A DNA stretch of 64,000 bases from NCBI GenBank assembly GCA_018241505.1, contig JAFEDS010000037.1, forward strand, positions 34,693-98,692, written 5' to 3'. The position numbers and the translations under genes were made by a program. Origin of the DNA: Pseudomonadota bacterium. GTDB taxonomy: Bacteria > Pseudomonadota > Gammaproteobacteria > Steroidobacterales > Steroidobacteraceae. Positions 34,569-43,861 of this stretch are shown piece by piece; the stretch's first letter is position 1, and every line of letters starts with the position of its first letter. Below the pieces are notes generated by a model, which saw only the letters and a list, made by a program, of their open reading frames with translations, was not told the DNA's origin and did not search any database.

Positions 34569-34925
34569 GTGGGCGATCCTGCGGAAACACTTTCTCTCAA
34601 CGCGCTGGCGGCACTGGCCCAGCGAACGAGACTGACCATATTCCGACTGCTCGTGGCTCAGGAACCGCGAGGGATGGCCGCGGGCGCAATAGCGTTGGAC
34701 ATCGGCGCACCGCAAAACACGGTATCCGCGCATTTAGGTGTACTCGCACGAGCCGGCCTCGTGTTGGCCACGCGCGAACACCGAAACATCATCTACCGGG
34801 CTAACCTCGGGCGAATGCAGACACTGATCGACTACCTGATCGCGAACTGCTGCGAAGATCAGACGAACTGCGCGGTTGCCGCTGTCAGCGCTGCCTGCGA
34901 TGCCAGAAGCGAACAGAGCAATTGA
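34569..34925 (+). CDS. arsR: Second ArsR-family regulator
   Basis: 118 residues from a GTG at 34569 with GAGG just upstream. Winged helix: NALAALAQRTRLTIFRLLVA, QNTVSAHLGVLARAGLV, TREHRNIIYRANLGRMQTL. The C-terminal Cys pattern IANCCEDQTNCAV parallels that of the first ArsR, so it is probably also an As(III) sensor. It converges on the arsC-acr3-arsC2 operon and may repress it in trans. Confidence 0.9.
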   Translation: MGDPAETLSLNALAALAQRTRLTIFRLLVAQEPRGMAAGAIALDIGAPQNTVSAHLGVLARAGLVLATREHRNIIYRANLGRMQTLIDYLIANCCEDQTNCAVAAVSAACDARSEQSN

Positions 34926-34946
34926 TCACTTTGCGACCCGGCTGAA

Positions 34947-35378
34947 TCACTCAGCGCGCGCCAATTCTCCGGCGAGACCTGTAATGCGGCCCCGGATCTC
35001 TTCCCGAGCCGTCCTGAAGCGATCGCGCATCTGCTCCGGCGAGACGGTCGGATCCGAAGTGGCTGGATCCTGGATTGGCCAGTGCAAGCGCTGAACTCGT
35101 CCCGGCAACACTGGGCACACTTCATCGGCACAGAGAGTGACGACCAGGTCGACCGCTGCGGCATTCACATCGTCCACCGACTTTGAATGATGCCCGCTGA
35201 TGTCGATGCCCACCTCGCGCATCGCTTCAATCGCGTACGGGTTGACCTTGGAAGGCTGAGAGCCGGCACTAGAGACTTCCACCTCCGGACCCAAAATGTG
35301 GCGTCCCAGGCCTTCCGCCATCTGGCTTCGCGCGGAATTCGCAACACACAAGAACAGTACTTTCTTCACTTTATTCAA
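34947..35378 (-). CDS. arsC: Arsenate reductase, low-molecular-weight phosphatase type
   Basis: 143 residues. The P-loop [18 protein letters not shown] carries the nucleophilic Cys (residue 11) and CX5R motif. The other two catalytic Cys expected for thioredoxin-coupled enzymes are not in the usual pair; one region reads [15 protein letters not shown] (near 82-92), which does supply two. It follows acr3 with a 4-bp overlap, so reduction and export are co-expressed. Confidence 0.92.
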   Translation of the reverse strand: MNKVKKVLFLCVANSARSQMAEGLGRHILGPEVEVSSAGSQPSKVNPYAIEAMREVGIDISGHHSKSVDDVNAAAVDLVVTLCADEVCPVLPGRVQRLHWPIQDPATSDPTVSPEQMRDRFRTAREEIRGRITGLAGELARAE

Positions 35379-36460
35379 CCTCTGCCCTCACCAACCACCT
35401 GATCGCCTTTGCCCGAGAATGCATTTCGACGCACGGCGGCCCCGCATTCATACCACTCACGCGAGCCATTAACGATCCAAACGACCGACAACATCACCGG
35501 AACTTCCACCAATACACCTACGACCGTTGCCAGAGCCGCGCCCGACTGAAAGCCGAATAGACTGATGGCAGCGGCCACGGCCAATTCAAAGAAATTGCTG
35601 GCGCCTATCAGGCACGAGGGACCCGCAACGCTGTGGACCTCGCCGACAGCGCGATTCAGCAAATACGCCAAGCCGGCGTTGAGATACACCTGAATCAGAA
35701 TCGGTACGGCCAGCAAGGCAATTACCATGGGCTGCGCCAGAATCTGCTCACCCTGGAAAGCGAACAACAACACCAATGTTGTAAGCAACGCAATCAGCGA
35801 CAGTGGCTGCAGCGTTCCGAGCATTCGACTCAGTGCGACCGGCCCACCCCGGGCGAGCACATTCCGCCGCACGGCTTGGGCGATAATGACGGGAACGACG
35901 ATATACAGGACGACAGACAGCAGAAGCGTTTGCCACGGCACCGTGATGGCCGAAAGGCCAAGCAGCAACCCAACAATCGGCGCAAACGCAAATACCATGA
36001 GCGCGTCGTTCAAGGCGACTTGCGACAGGGTGAAGTGAGGTTCACCGCGAGTGAGCTGGCTCCAAACGAAGACCATGGCCGTACAGGGCGCGGCGGCTAG
36101 GATGATCAGGCCCGCAATGTACGAATCGATCTGAGCTGCCGGAAGCAGTGGGCGAAACAGATAGCCGACAAACAACCAGCCGAGCAAAGCCATGGAGAAC
36201 GGCTTCACCGCCCAATTGACGAACAGCGTGACGCCGATCCCTCGCCAGTGCTCCTTCACCTGGTGCAGAGCGCCAAAGTCGATCTTGGCGAGCATCGGGA
36301 TGATCATGAGCCAGATCAACAGCGCCACCGGAAGATTTACGTGGGCTACTTCCGCCGATCCGATGACCTGGAAGACAACAGGCATCCAGTGTCCGAGGGC
36401 AATTCCGACGACAATGCACAGTGCAACCCAAATGCTCAGGTAGCGTTCAAAGAGCGACAT
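35375..36460 (-). CDS. acr3: Arsenite exporter, ACR3 family
   Basis: 361-residue carrier with ten hydrophobic segments ([59 protein letters not shown] and others). The Cys in [10 protein letters not shown] is the conserved ACR3 residue needed for As(III) transport. It lies ten bases downstream of a second phosphatase-type arsC and upstream of arsC (34947-35378). Confidence 0.95.
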   Translation of the reverse strand: MSLFERYLSIWVALCIVVGIALGHWMPVVFQVIGSAEVAHVNLPVALLIWLMIIPMLAKIDFGALHQVKEHWRGIGVTLFVNWAVKPFSMALLGWLFVGYLFRPLLPAAQIDSYIAGLIILAAAPCTAMVFVWSQLTRGEPHFTLSQVALNDALMVFAFAPIVGLLLGLSAITVPWQTLLLSVVLYIVVPVIIAQAVRRNVLARGGPVALSRMLGTLQPLSLIALLTTLVLLFAFQGEQILAQPMVIALLAVPILIQVYLNAGLAYLLNRAVGEVHSVAGPSCLIGASNFFELAVAAAISLFGFQSGAALATVVGVLVEVPVMLSVVWIVNGSREWYECGAAVRRNAFSGKGDQVVGEGRG

Positions 36461-36469
36461 TCGCGAGTC

Positions 36470-36991
36470 CTAGGTGTTCGAACCGTCAGGTGAAGCTTTG
36501 ACGGTTCCAATTTCATCGAGGTTTCGTTGCAATCGTATGCGATCGAGCGCCGGAATCGGCAGACTCAACAACAATCGAATCCGTGTATCCAAAATCTTGA
36601 AAGCGTGCCGGAAGGCAACCCACTGCGCGGTCTCATTACCCTCTTCCAAGACCGGATCTTCGACAGACCAGTGCGCCGTCATAGGCTGACCTGGCCACAC
36701 CGGGCACGTCTCTGCCGCCGCGCGATCGCAGACTGTGAAAACAAAATCCATGACCGGAGCCCCGGGCTGCGCAAATTCACTCCAGTCTTTGCTCCGAGCC
36801 CCCTCGTGAGGCACATGCATTCGGTCGAGTAACTCCAGCGCGATCGGATGTACGGAGCCCCTGGGCCGGCTCCCCGCGCTGAATGCGCGGAATTTGTCGC
36901 CGCCACGGTGATTGAGGATTGCTTCCCCGATGATGCTCCGGGCGGAGTTCCCGGTGCACAGGAACAGCACGTTATATGGCGCGCCGGCCAT
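36470..36991 (-). CDS. Second low-molecular-weight phosphatase-type arsenate reductase
   Basis: 173 residues with the P-loop VLFLCTGNSARSIIGEAIL (Cys near residue 11) and FVFTVCDRAAAETCPVWPGQ giving the second Cys pair. It is longer than the neighbour by about 30 residues (C-terminal FRHAFKILDTRIRLLLSLPI helix). Relatives of this subtype are often annotated as arsenate reductase ArsC or phosphatase in ars operons. It is the first gene of the minus-strand acr3 operon. Confidence 0.88.
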   Translation of the reverse strand: MAGAPYNVLFLCTGNSARSIIGEAILNHRGGDKFRAFSAGSRPRGSVHPIALELLDRMHVPHEGARSKDWSEFAQPGAPVMDFVFTVCDRAAAETCPVWPGQPMTAHWSVEDPVLEEGNETAQWVAFRHAFKILDTRIRLLLSLPIPALDRIRLQRNLDEIGTVKASPDGSNT

Positions 36992-37029
36992 CAGAGCCCT
37001 GTTCTCGTGCCTGTCATCGATTTCATGGT

Positions 37030-37044
37030 TTCAATTATATAGAA
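37030..37044. promoter_or_regulatory. ArsR-type operator between divergent ars transcripts
   Basis: AT-rich element TTCAATTATATAGAA, closely similar to the dyad TTCAAGTATATTGAA in front of arsR. It lies between arsC2 (start 36991, minus) and the FAD oxidoreductase (start 37134, plus), so it may control both. Confidence 0.65.
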
Positions 37045-37133
37045 TTATAAGCGGCAGCAAAAGAGGCCGTTTGTCATCTTCCTCTGCTACGGTCAATCGC
37101 CCCGCCCGACGTTCAAAACTGGGATGTACGTCC

Positions 37134-38501
37134 ATGCGTCTACTCATCATCGGCGGCAGCGATGCCGGCATCAGCGCAGCTTTGAGAGCTCGCGAAATCG
37201 ACCCACACACCGAAGTTCATATGCTCCTGGCGGACGACTATCCCAACTTCAGCATTTGTGGCCTGCCCTTTTATCTGAGCGGAGAAGTGGCCGATTGGAA
37301 AACCCTGGCCCATCGCTCCCGAAACGACATCGAGTTCGCTGGGGTACGGCTACACCTGTCCGAAACCGCGGTCAGCATCGATCCCTTAGAACACACTGTA
37401 ACCTCACACGACGCAGAAGGAGCCCGGAGGACACACGCCTTTGATCGACTGGTCATTGCAACTGGCGCGATCCCTATCCTTCCACCGATATCCGGCGCTG
37501 ATCATCCAAACGTTTTTTCCTTGCACACCCTGGATGACGCCTTTGCGCTTCAAAAGAAACTCTCCACCGGTGTCAAATCGGCAGTCATCGTCGGAGGCGG
37601 CTACATCGGTTTGGAAACCGCCGACGCACTACGCCACCGCGACATTGCGGTCACACTCATTGAGCGCCTGCCCGCAATCCTGCGGACGGTCGACCAACCG
37701 ATGGGCATGCGAGTGGAATCGGTCCTGGCACGGAATGGAGTCCAGGTTCGAACCAATATGACGGTTCGATCAATCGACCCTGATGCGAATCAGCTCCTCG
37801 TTCGATGCGCAGACGGCTCAACGGCCGCCGGGGACCTTGTTCTGCTAGCGTTGGGCGTACGGCCGCGCGCGGAGCTGGCCGCCACCTGCGGCATTGCCAC
37901 AGATGAACGCGGCGCCATCCGAGTCGATCGGCAGATGCGAACCAACGTCCCGGACATCTTCGCGGCGGGCGACTGCGTAACTACCTGGCATCGGCTTCTC
38001 GAGAAAGACTTGTATTTGCCACTCGGCACGACCTCGCACAAGCAAGGAAGGATTGCCGGTGAAAATGCCGTCGGTGGCATACGGGAATTTGCCGGAAGCC
38101 TCGGAACCCAGTCGGTCAAACTATTCGATCGAGTTGTGGCCGCTACAGGGCTGAGCGAGGCCGAAGCATCAGCACACGGATTACCAATTTTCGCGACAGA
38201 AACCATCACCGCCGATCATAAAGCTTACTATCCGGGTGCCACTGAGTTGGTTGTGAGACTCATCGGACATTGGGAAACCGGCCGATTGTTAGGAGGCCAA
38301 TTGCTCGGCAGCTATGGCCACGAAGTATCCAAGCGCGTGGATGTGCTCGCCGCAGCCATCCATCAAGGGCTGCGCGTCGACGAGGTAAATGACCTCGACC
38401 TCAGCTACACCCCGCCCCTGAGCTCACCGTGGGACCCGTTGCAGATGGCCGCACAGCACTGGCAGGCGCGTCGGGATGCGCAAGAACGCCCTCAACGCTG
38501 A
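37134..38501 (+). CDS. FAD/NAD-dependent pyridine nucleotide-disulfide oxidoreductase
   Basis: 455 residues from the ATG at 37134 (MRLLIIGGSDAGISAALRARE). Two Rossmann folds: FAD binding at the N-terminus (IIGGSDAGISAA) and NAD binding at SAVIVGGGYIGLETADALR near 148-166; second FAD motif VPDIFAAGDCVTTWH near 273-287. The C-terminal dimerisation domain is present. NFSICGLPFYLSG near 40-52 has a single Cys as in CoA-disulfide reductase and NADH oxidase relatives. It is divergent from the acr3 operon across an ArsR-like site; a role in arsenic redox defence is inferred only from context. Confidence 0.87.
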   Translation: MRLLIIGGSDAGISAALRAREIDPHTEVHMLLADDYPNFSICGLPFYLSGEVADWKTLAHRSRNDIEFAGVRLHLSETAVSIDPLEHTVTSHDAEGARRTHAFDRLVIATGAIPILPPISGADHPNVFSLHTLDDAFALQKKLSTGVKSAVIVGGGYIGLETADALRHRDIAVTLIERLPAILRTVDQPMGMRVESVLARNGVQVRTNMTVRSIDPDANQLLVRCADGSTAAGDLVLLALGVRPRAELAATCGIATDERGAIRVDRQMRTNVPDIFAAGDCVTTWHRLLEKDLYLPLGTTSHKQGRIAGENAVGGIREFAGSLGTQSVKLFDRVVAATGLSEAEASAHGLPIFATETITADHKAYYPGATELVVRLIGHWETGRLLGGQLLGSYGHEVSKRVDVLAAAIHQGLRVDEVNDLDLSYTPPLSSPWDPLQMAAQHWQARRDAQERPQR

Positions 38502-38569
38502 CTCGATGCTTCGGAGACAACCTTTGCAGGCAGTGGAAAGAACTTTGCCTCAACTACTACCTACTGCCC

Positions 38570-38800
38570 CTCATACGACAAGACGTACTCGATGAACTCG
38601 CCGACAGCCTGTCGGCCTTCGCGGCACTGCGTGATCCGATCTCCATGGCCTATTACGCCCGCAAGATCAGTCAGTGAAGTCGACACGACCAAGCCTTCAT
38701 CGCGCTCGCACGCCGGCGCTGTGACGTCTCGTTCGCCATGCTGCGTGATGGCGCCCTGTACACACCACCGCCGACCCAAACCGTGCTGACAAAAACATAG
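38570..38800 (+). pseudogene. IS110-family transposase C-terminal remnant
   Basis: RQDVLDELADSLSAFAALRD then PISMAYYARKISQ, a TGA at 38675-38677, and in the same frame SRHDQAFIALARRRCDVSFA followed by MLRDGALYTPP. This is the C-terminal Tnp_IS116/IS110 region with an internal stop; the catalytic N-terminal part is missing and no inverted repeats were found. Confidence 0.75.
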
Positions 38801-38863
38801 GGCCACCGCCTTTGGACTTTTCAAGTCGTCAGCGGCGTTCAGGTCGGAGTGAGCCGGCGAGGG

Positions 38864-39574
38864 CTATTGCGTTCGGATCTCCCAAAGCGAGCCGCGTGGT
38901 TCAGCAATGACGCCTGTTGCATCGCCCCACAGTCGCAAGGCCCCACGAAAGGCATCTACATTGGATCGCACCCGGCAATAGCGGGGCAGCGGCCGCACCC
39001 GCGGGGCATTGCCTCCGCCCAAAATAACTTGGTCCACATCAAACGCGGCTTTCAGGTTGCCCAATTCGGAGACTACGTCGCGCCGCCAGCGCCGGAGGCC
39101 CAATCGTTCCGGGCTACCGTCGGCAAGCTGCTGCAGCAGCGACCGCTTGCGGTCATATCTCAACCAACCCAACTCCAAAGGGACGAGAATGTTGTCGCTG
39201 ATCAAAGTCGATCCGAGTCCCGTCCCCAATCCGATGAACAACATCCGACCACTGCGATAGGCCGACAGCGCTTGCAGGGCGGCGTCGTTTATGAATCTCA
39301 CAGGGCGGCCCAACGCGCGTGCAAAATCGAACTTGATCCAGCCGCGGCCTACTCGGGGTGGATCACCACAAGGAACACCATTTCGCACCGGCCCTGGATA
39401 TCCGATGGAGACAACATCGAACGACCAGTCTTCCGTTAGCTTGCTGACACGCCGGCTGAACTCAAGCGGCGACAGCTCATCACCGCTGTCGAAGCTTCTC
39501 AGGGTGCGTCGGCCCGAAACCATGAGTTTGACCGAGCCACCGCCGACATCGATCATCAACACTCGATGATTCAT
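38864..39574 (-). CDS. ROK-family sugar kinase / polyphosphate glucokinase-like
   Basis: 236 residues. Actin-like ATPase fold: phosphate-1 loop VLMIDVGGGSVKLMV (4-18), VSIGYPGPVRNG, NDAALQALSAYRSGRMLFIGLGTGLGSTL (phosphate-2 and catalytic Asp region), and DQVILGGGNAPR. This is the pattern of ppgK-type ROK kinases. The usual ROK zinc-binding CxCGxxGC motif is not present, as in PPGK. No functional link with the neighbouring ars genes is apparent. Confidence 0.82.
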   Translation of the reverse strand: MNHRVLMIDVGGGSVKLMVSGRRTLRSFDSGDELSPLEFSRRVSKLTEDWSFDVVSIGYPGPVRNGVPCGDPPRVGRGWIKFDFARALGRPVRFINDAALQALSAYRSGRMLFIGLGTGLGSTLISDNILVPLELGWLRYDRKRSLLQQLADGSPERLGLRRWRRDVVSELGNLKAAFDVDQVILGGGNAPRVRPLPRYCRVRSNVDAFRGALRLWGDATGVIAEPRGSLWEIRTQ

Positions 39575-39599
39575 GGCATCCCCGTGCGAATCCGGTCCC

Positions 39600-39953
39600 T
39601 CATGGGCGCAATCTCAGCGAAGCTTCGTCTCCTGTTAAAAAGTCGATCTTCTCCGTTGGGTAAGCGCATTCCTCAGCACGCACCACTCGCAGTAATTCCG
39701 GCGCGAGCCGTTGGGTGTCCGGTGTAAAATAGTAAAAACGCATCTCGGCAGTCGGATCGCTGGTGATGAACGAGCCCATCACGGCCGGTGTCTGTCCGCG
39801 GGATACCACGGCGGCGCGATAGGCAGTCAGAAAAATCGCCTGAAGGTCGACTATATCCCGACCCAGAGTGCCCACCCGAACCCGAAACCAAGGCAATTCA
39901 TTCACGATGCAATAGCGCTCCGTTAACAAAGGCCGATCGGCCCGCCCGGCCAA
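39600..39953 (-). CDS. Hypothetical protein
   Basis: Up to 117 residues; the start is uncertain and could be further in (ERYCIVNELPWFRVRVG). The sequence is globular and has no signal peptide, membrane segment or motif I recognise. It lies 25 bases upstream of the ROK kinase gene on the same strand. Confidence 0.5.
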   Translation of the reverse strand: MAGRADRPLLTERYCIVNELPWFRVRVGTLGRDIVDLQAIFLTAYRAAVVSRGQTPAVMGSFITSDPTAEMRFYYFTPDTQRLAPELLRVVRAEECAYPTEKIDFLTGDEASLRLRP

Positions 39954-40053
39954 TTGTCCACTATGCTTGGATCAGCACACGATAGACCTGGTTCAGCGCG
40001 ATTGCCAGCAACGCCTCAGGTGCCGCCCCGACGCAGGCCGTGTCATCAAAAGT

Positions 40054-40505
40054 TCACAAAGAAGACCGCATCGAGCTTCGCACGAGGAGGACAGGAACCG
40101 GCGAGACGCGCACAATTTCCGTGGCGCGGCTTCCCAACACGAAGAGCGACAAACCGTGTCGTGCGCTGGTGCCAACCAAGATCAGGTCGGCGTGCCAGGC
40201 GATTGCACGCTCTACCACCAGGTCGGCGACGTTTTGTTTATGACTCTCGACCAGTCTTCTACGGAGACACCTCGCTCTGCGGGCCTCGCGCGCGCATCCT
40301 CGAGCATTTTCTGTCCCGCGTGTCTGCGAGGCTCCAACATGATCGACCCGACAGTGCCTGCAGAATAGTCTTCAGTGGGGGACAGGTGCATCACGTGCAC
40401 GATGAGAATTTCGTGCGTTGGCTCTCGAATGATCTTTAATAGCTCGAGCAACGCGGCATCGGATGCATCACTACCGTCAAATGCAAGTAAAATCCGGCGA
40501 TGCAT
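40054..40505 (-). pseudogene. Universal stress protein (UspA) gene, frameshifted
   Basis: The ATG at 40505 opens MHRRILLAFDGSDASDAALL ... IVHVMHLSP, the N-terminal UspA fold. The C-terminal half, ADLVVERAIAWHADLILVG then TSARHGLSLFVLGSRATEIV and VSPVPVLLVRSS, with the G-x2-G-x9-G(S/T) nucleotide motif altered, is in another frame ending at 40054. The shift lies near 40245-40260. A single-base indel explains it. Confidence 0.8.
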
Positions 40506-40539
40506 CTGAGCCTCCTGCAGACACCCGCTGGCCTGTTGC

Positions 40540-40735
40540 CCGGCTCCTTGGGAGAGGATCTGTCACGCGCCGGGGGAGCAGAACCTAGTAAACCCAGCAT
40601 CACAACCTGCCAGGCGATGGAAACAGCGCCTATGATGAACACGACGTCACCCTCCATCCTGATCCAGCGCGGTGCTTCGAGAAAACCCTGCTGCAGGAAA
40701 TCCGCACTTCGCGCGTACCATGTACCCACACTCAC
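40540..40735 (-). pseudogene. Nitric oxide reductase NorB-like C-terminal remnant
   Basis: Minus-strand reading TWYARSADFLQQGFLEAPRW then IRMEGDVVFIIGAVSIAWQV matches the last helix region of NorB (haem-copper oxidase family). The upstream eleven or more helices are missing, and the frame continues into unrelated sequence on both sides. Confidence 0.6.
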
Positions 40736-41083
40736 GCTCGCGTGCAGTTGAAACGAACCGATTGGCAGGAGGCTCGTGAATCGGCGCAGTGCCGTCGAGA
40801 TCATCGCACCCGGACGGCGTCGGGAAGTCGTGGTGATTCGGTAGATGTACACGCGCGTACAGGCACTCATGCCACAGCGGCGGGGCATGAGTGCTGTGAC
40901 TGAGTCGTCCGCCCACTGTTTGAGAGACTCTATGAAGGAGTTAATCCAGCCCATCGCCACTCGTCCGCCACAATCCGTGCGCGACACCCTTGGGCGCCGG
41001 AATCAAAATTCGGATTCAGCCGGTGCAGGACGCTCTCGAATGTGAGCTACCGGCGTCCGCTCGACCAGGATCTCAGGGCGGCC
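40736..41083. other. Gene-free stretch
   Basis: About 350 bases between the norB remnant and the toxin gene without recognisable coding sequence; probably junction debris of the same rearrangements. Confidence 0.35.
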
Positions 41084-41503
41084 TCAGGGTGAGCCCGACT
41101 CAACCTCGACAAACGGATTCAAAATCGTCATGCGACCGTCGATGGCCAAACCATGTTGCATGTCTTCTGACCAAAGAGTCGCGCACCCTGCTTCCAGTGC
41201 AGCAGCCACCACGAATCCATCGAACACCGACAGCCCGTAACGCTGCGCTCGTTGCAACCCCGCCGAGTGGGTCTCCAACGTGACCGGAGCTATCGTCGGG
41301 CACAGTGCTCGGATGTCATCAAGCGCGTCGTTCAGCTCAGTCCAAGTCAGCTTGAGTTTGCGCCGCGCCACATTTGCGAACTCGTTCAGAACCTGAACGT
41401 TGATGAGGCAACCGCGCTCCAGTAACTGTTGCGCGGTTGACGACCGCGGATCCGTTGTAAAGGCGTATATCAGTACGTTTGTGTCGAGGAATTCATCGAT
41501 CAT
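41084..41503 (-). CDS. PIN-domain toxin (VapC-like ribonuclease)
   Basis: 139 residues from the ATG at 41503 (MIDEFLDTNVLIYAFTTD). PIN-domain acidic residues are visible: D7 in FLDTNVLIY, E40s in VQVLNEFANVARRK, and D in LSVFDGFVVAAALEAGC / LWSEDMQHGL, a complete Mg-binding set. It overlaps the antitoxin gene by eleven bases. The target RNA is unknown. Confidence 0.9.
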   Translation of the reverse strand: MIDEFLDTNVLIYAFTTDPRSSTAQQLLERGCLINVQVLNEFANVARRKLKLTWTELNDALDDIRALCPTIAPVTLETHSAGLQRAQRYGLSVFDGFVVAAALEAGCATLWSEDMQHGLAIDGRMTILNPFVEVESGSP

Positions 41504-41723
41504 TGGCTTCGTCACGATCGAACTTCCAGTCCGACGGCAATACCTTACGAAGCCTCCGGATTCGTGCGAGCGCGCGCTCGCGACTTCGATCTCGATCGAT
41601 GCCGAACTCCCGCTCGCCCGCCACGAACACCTCGACGTGGTCGCCTTCCTTCAGCTTCAGCGCCTCGACGACGGACGCGGGTAGACGCAGGGCGAGACTG
41701 TTGCCCCATTTGGAGACTTGCAT
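41493..41723 (-). CDS. AbrB/MazE-type antitoxin of the PIN toxin
   Basis: 76 residues. SpoVT-AbrB swapped-hairpin DNA-binding fold: MQVSKWGNSLALRLPASVVE then ALKLKEGDHVEVFV. The Arg-rich C-terminal half (RDRSRERALARIRRLRKVLP) should wrap around the toxin. GGAGG lies four bases upstream of the start, and the autoregulatory palindrome at 41735-41760 is immediately upstream. Confidence 0.9.
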   Translation of the reverse strand: MQVSKWGNSLALRLPASVVEALKLKEGDHVEVFVAGEREFGIDRDRSRERALARIRRLRKVLPSDWKFDRDEANDR

Positions 41724-41734
41724 GGGACCTCCGT

Positions 41735-41760
41735 GGATATACTACCGCAATAGTATATCC
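41735..41760. promoter_or_regulatory. Toxin-antitoxin autoregulatory palindrome
   Basis: GGATATACT (41735-41743), eight bases, AGTATATCC (41752-41760): perfect nine-base arms 12 bases in front of the antitoxin start, with a TATACT -10-like core. Likely bound by the AbrB-type antitoxin. Confidence 0.8.
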
Positions 41761-41858
41761 AAGCGTGCCCGACGGTCAATGAGCGCTCGACCGCTTCGTC
41801 GCGCAAACTGCTACGCGATTCACGACCCGCAGTGGCAGGCTTTTCGACATCTGCCAGG

Positions 41859-42491
41859 CTAAAAGAGCGACTGCTGAGAACTGGCCATGTCCGTTTCCGA
41901 CTCACGGGGGATTTCCGTATTCGGCGTGCGAGACTTAAAGTACGCCAAGCCGGAATGCATTTCACGCCAACAATGCGCGCAACTTGGTTCGCGAGCCACG
42001 AGGCAATCGTGGACGACCAGCTCGGGGTGCATCGAGCACGTCGTTACGCGAATGAGCTCGCCGCGCACCAACTCCTTCATCAGTATGATCACCCGCTCGA
42101 AATCAATCTCGCTGCTCGGGCATATGGCTTTAAACTCCTCGAATGCGATGCAGAGACGTTCGGCGCGCGAAAGTTCAGGCAACTTCTCGACCGTGACCTC
42201 GCCTGCGGCAGGTAGCGCACGGAAGTGCCGAAGCATCCCCACAAGCGCCGGCGTTTCGCCTCGCAGCGTTGCCGACTTGCAGAAGAACTCTACGCGAAAA
42301 GGCGCTTTTCCTCTGAGTCGCTCGCGGGGGACGGTAGAACCTCCGTACTCCTTTCGAAGCTTACGAATGCTGTACTTTGAAAGGCGCGTCCATCGCATGA
42401 TCGTAGGCGTACGCGCGCCCAGGAGGACCATTCGCCATGCGACCTGCAGCCGCCCCAAGTCGCGGCGCCAGCGTTCATCCGAAATTCGCAT
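41859..42491 (-). CDS. FlhC-like transcriptional activator
   Basis: 210 residues from the ATG at 42491, which has AAGGAGG seven bases upstream. The segment LQVAWRMVLLGARTPTIMRW ... LSKYSIRKLRKEYGGS matches the FlhC DNA-binding core (LGAR...LSR..I.KLYKE). Later ERLCIAFEEFKAICPSSEID resembles the helical region, and VTTCSMHPELVVHDC ... PSCAHC supplies Cys residues like the four-Cys zinc site of FlhC. There are no flagellar genes here. FlhC-like proteins SetC and AcaC act with FlhD-like partners as transfer activators of ICEs and plasmids; an FlhD-like gene is at 50599-51228. Confidence 0.65.
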   Translation of the reverse strand: MRISDERWRRDLGRLQVAWRMVLLGARTPTIMRWTRLSKYSIRKLRKEYGGSTVPRERLRGKAPFRVEFFCKSATLRGETPALVGMLRHFRALPAAGEVTVEKLPELSRAERLCIAFEEFKAICPSSEIDFERVIILMKELVRGELIRVTTCSMHPELVVHDCLVAREPSCAHCWREMHSGLAYFKSRTPNTEIPRESETDMASSQQSLF

Positions 42492-42574
42492 AACTAACCT
42501 CCTTACGGCTTCTCCTTCGTTTCCGACCCAGAATCTCCTGCCATTCCGACCAACCACTCCTTGGCAAGCCGTAC

Positions 42575-43831
42575 TCAGAATTGGTAGTTCAGTTGTGACC
42601 CCAGGACGACGATGTGCGACAGGTATGTGCCCATCAACTCTCCTGGTACCGGCAGGACGCTCCCCAACTCGCTGGGCGCGGACTTAACCCATATGTACGC
42701 ACCGCCGATGTCGAGCGAAAGGCCGGAATTCGCTCTCCAACGCGCGCCGAAGGCAAGCCATTTGCGATCCGCATCGGGCAAACGGGGACTGCGAAAGGCG
42801 TCCTGCACGGGCGATCGGTCGTACGCGACGCCTGCGCGAAGCAGCCAGGGCGCATTGATTTGATACTCCAGCCCGAGACCGGCCCGCCAGCTATCTGAGA
42901 ACCTCAGCGCAGTGTCTGAAACGACCTGCCCCGCCTGCACTCCATCGGTAGCGAGCACCGTTAGAGACTGGACTGAATCCCAGCCCGTCCACGTGTAGTC
43001 CGCAAGCACGCGCAGGTCGGGTGATAGCCTCTGCGAGATCGCAACGGATGCAGTTGGCGGCAGGCGCAGATTGGTGCTTGCGTGTGACGCGAGTGGTGAC
43101 AGCTCAGCTTTGTTGAATCCAAGCGTGCCATGGATGTTATAATCAGTATGCGAACGATAGGTAAGACCGAGGCGCGTTCCAGCCGGAAGGTCAGCGAGAA
43201 CGCCTACATTCCAACCCCAGGCCCAATCGCTGCCGTCCAATCGCGCCACACTGCCCGGTATGAGCGGCGTCACAGCATTGGTGAGCTTCGCCTTCAGTCG
43301 TTGATAGCTCACACCGGCGCCAATCGAAAAGTATGGCCCCAACCTCATGCCTGCGACAGGGTTAATGTTGAGAGTTTCCGATTTTGAAACGAGCGCCCGA
43401 TACATGCCGGCCCAAGGTGCACTCCAGTCGGTGCTCAGTCCAAACGGCGAATTGACCGCCAGACCTACAGCGACCTTGGAGCTTAAGGCTGCACGGCCAT
43501 ACAATGAGGGAACGAAACTCGAGACACCGCCATCGCCGCCGTCCGGAGTCGAAGAGCCGGAAGAAGCGCGGAATCGCGTCGTAGGATCTATATAGATCGA
43601 TGCGGCGGAGATCTCCGGGCCGGTGAGCTGTTGGGAGATTCCGGCCGGATTCCAAAAGGCGGTACTCGCATCCTGGGTGCTCGCCGCCATCCCGGCGTAC
43701 GCGATTCCTAGCCCGCTAGCTGACTGCTCCTGCAGTTGGAATCCCGAGCCTGTTGCAGCACCTGGCAAAAAAATGGCAGCACCTGCTAACGCAAGCGATG
43801 TGCGGATTACTACTGGATCTGCGCTTCGCAT
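42575..43831 (-). CDS. fadL: FadL-family outer-membrane long-chain fatty acid / hydrophobe channel
   Basis: 418 residues. Signal peptide through FLPGAATGS, then the mature N-terminus GFQLQEQSASGLGIAYAGMAASTQDASTAFWNPAGIS, the FadL hatch signature with NPAG. Fourteen-strand barrel-like alternation follows and the protein ends in aromatic Phe (VLGSQLNYQF), as outer-membrane proteins do. It lies directly downstream of the acyl-CoA ligase gene, giving an import-activation pair. Confidence 0.93.
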   Translation of the reverse strand: MRSADPVVIRTSLALAGAAIFLPGAATGSGFQLQEQSASGLGIAYAGMAASTQDASTAFWNPAGISQQLTGPEISAASIYIDPTTRFRASSGSSTPDGGDGGVSSFVPSLYGRAALSSKVAVGLAVNSPFGLSTDWSAPWAGMYRALVSKSETLNINPVAGMRLGPYFSIGAGVSYQRLKAKLTNAVTPLIPGSVARLDGSDWAWGWNVGVLADLPAGTRLGLTYRSHTDYNIHGTLGFNKAELSPLASHASTNLRLPPTASVAISQRLSPDLRVLADYTWTGWDSVQSLTVLATDGVQAGQVVSDTALRFSDSWRAGLGLEYQINAPWLLRAGVAYDRSPVQDAFRSPRLPDADRKWLAFGARWRANSGLSLDIGGAYIWVKSAPSELGSVLPVPGELMGTYLSHIVVLGSQLNYQF

Positions 43832-43861
43832 ACTTCACTCCATTGCTGTTGACGGATCCGC

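Noticed and set aside
36912-37133. Upstream extension of the FAD oxidoreductase
   Set aside because: It runs through the divergent arsC2 start and the ArsR-like operator; the Rossmann motif begins right after the ATG at 37134.
41084-41723. Reading the toxin-antitoxin pair as a canonical VapBC or MazEF
   Set aside because: The toxin is PIN-type while the antitoxin is AbrB/MazE-like; both combinations occur, so no specific gene symbols were assigned.
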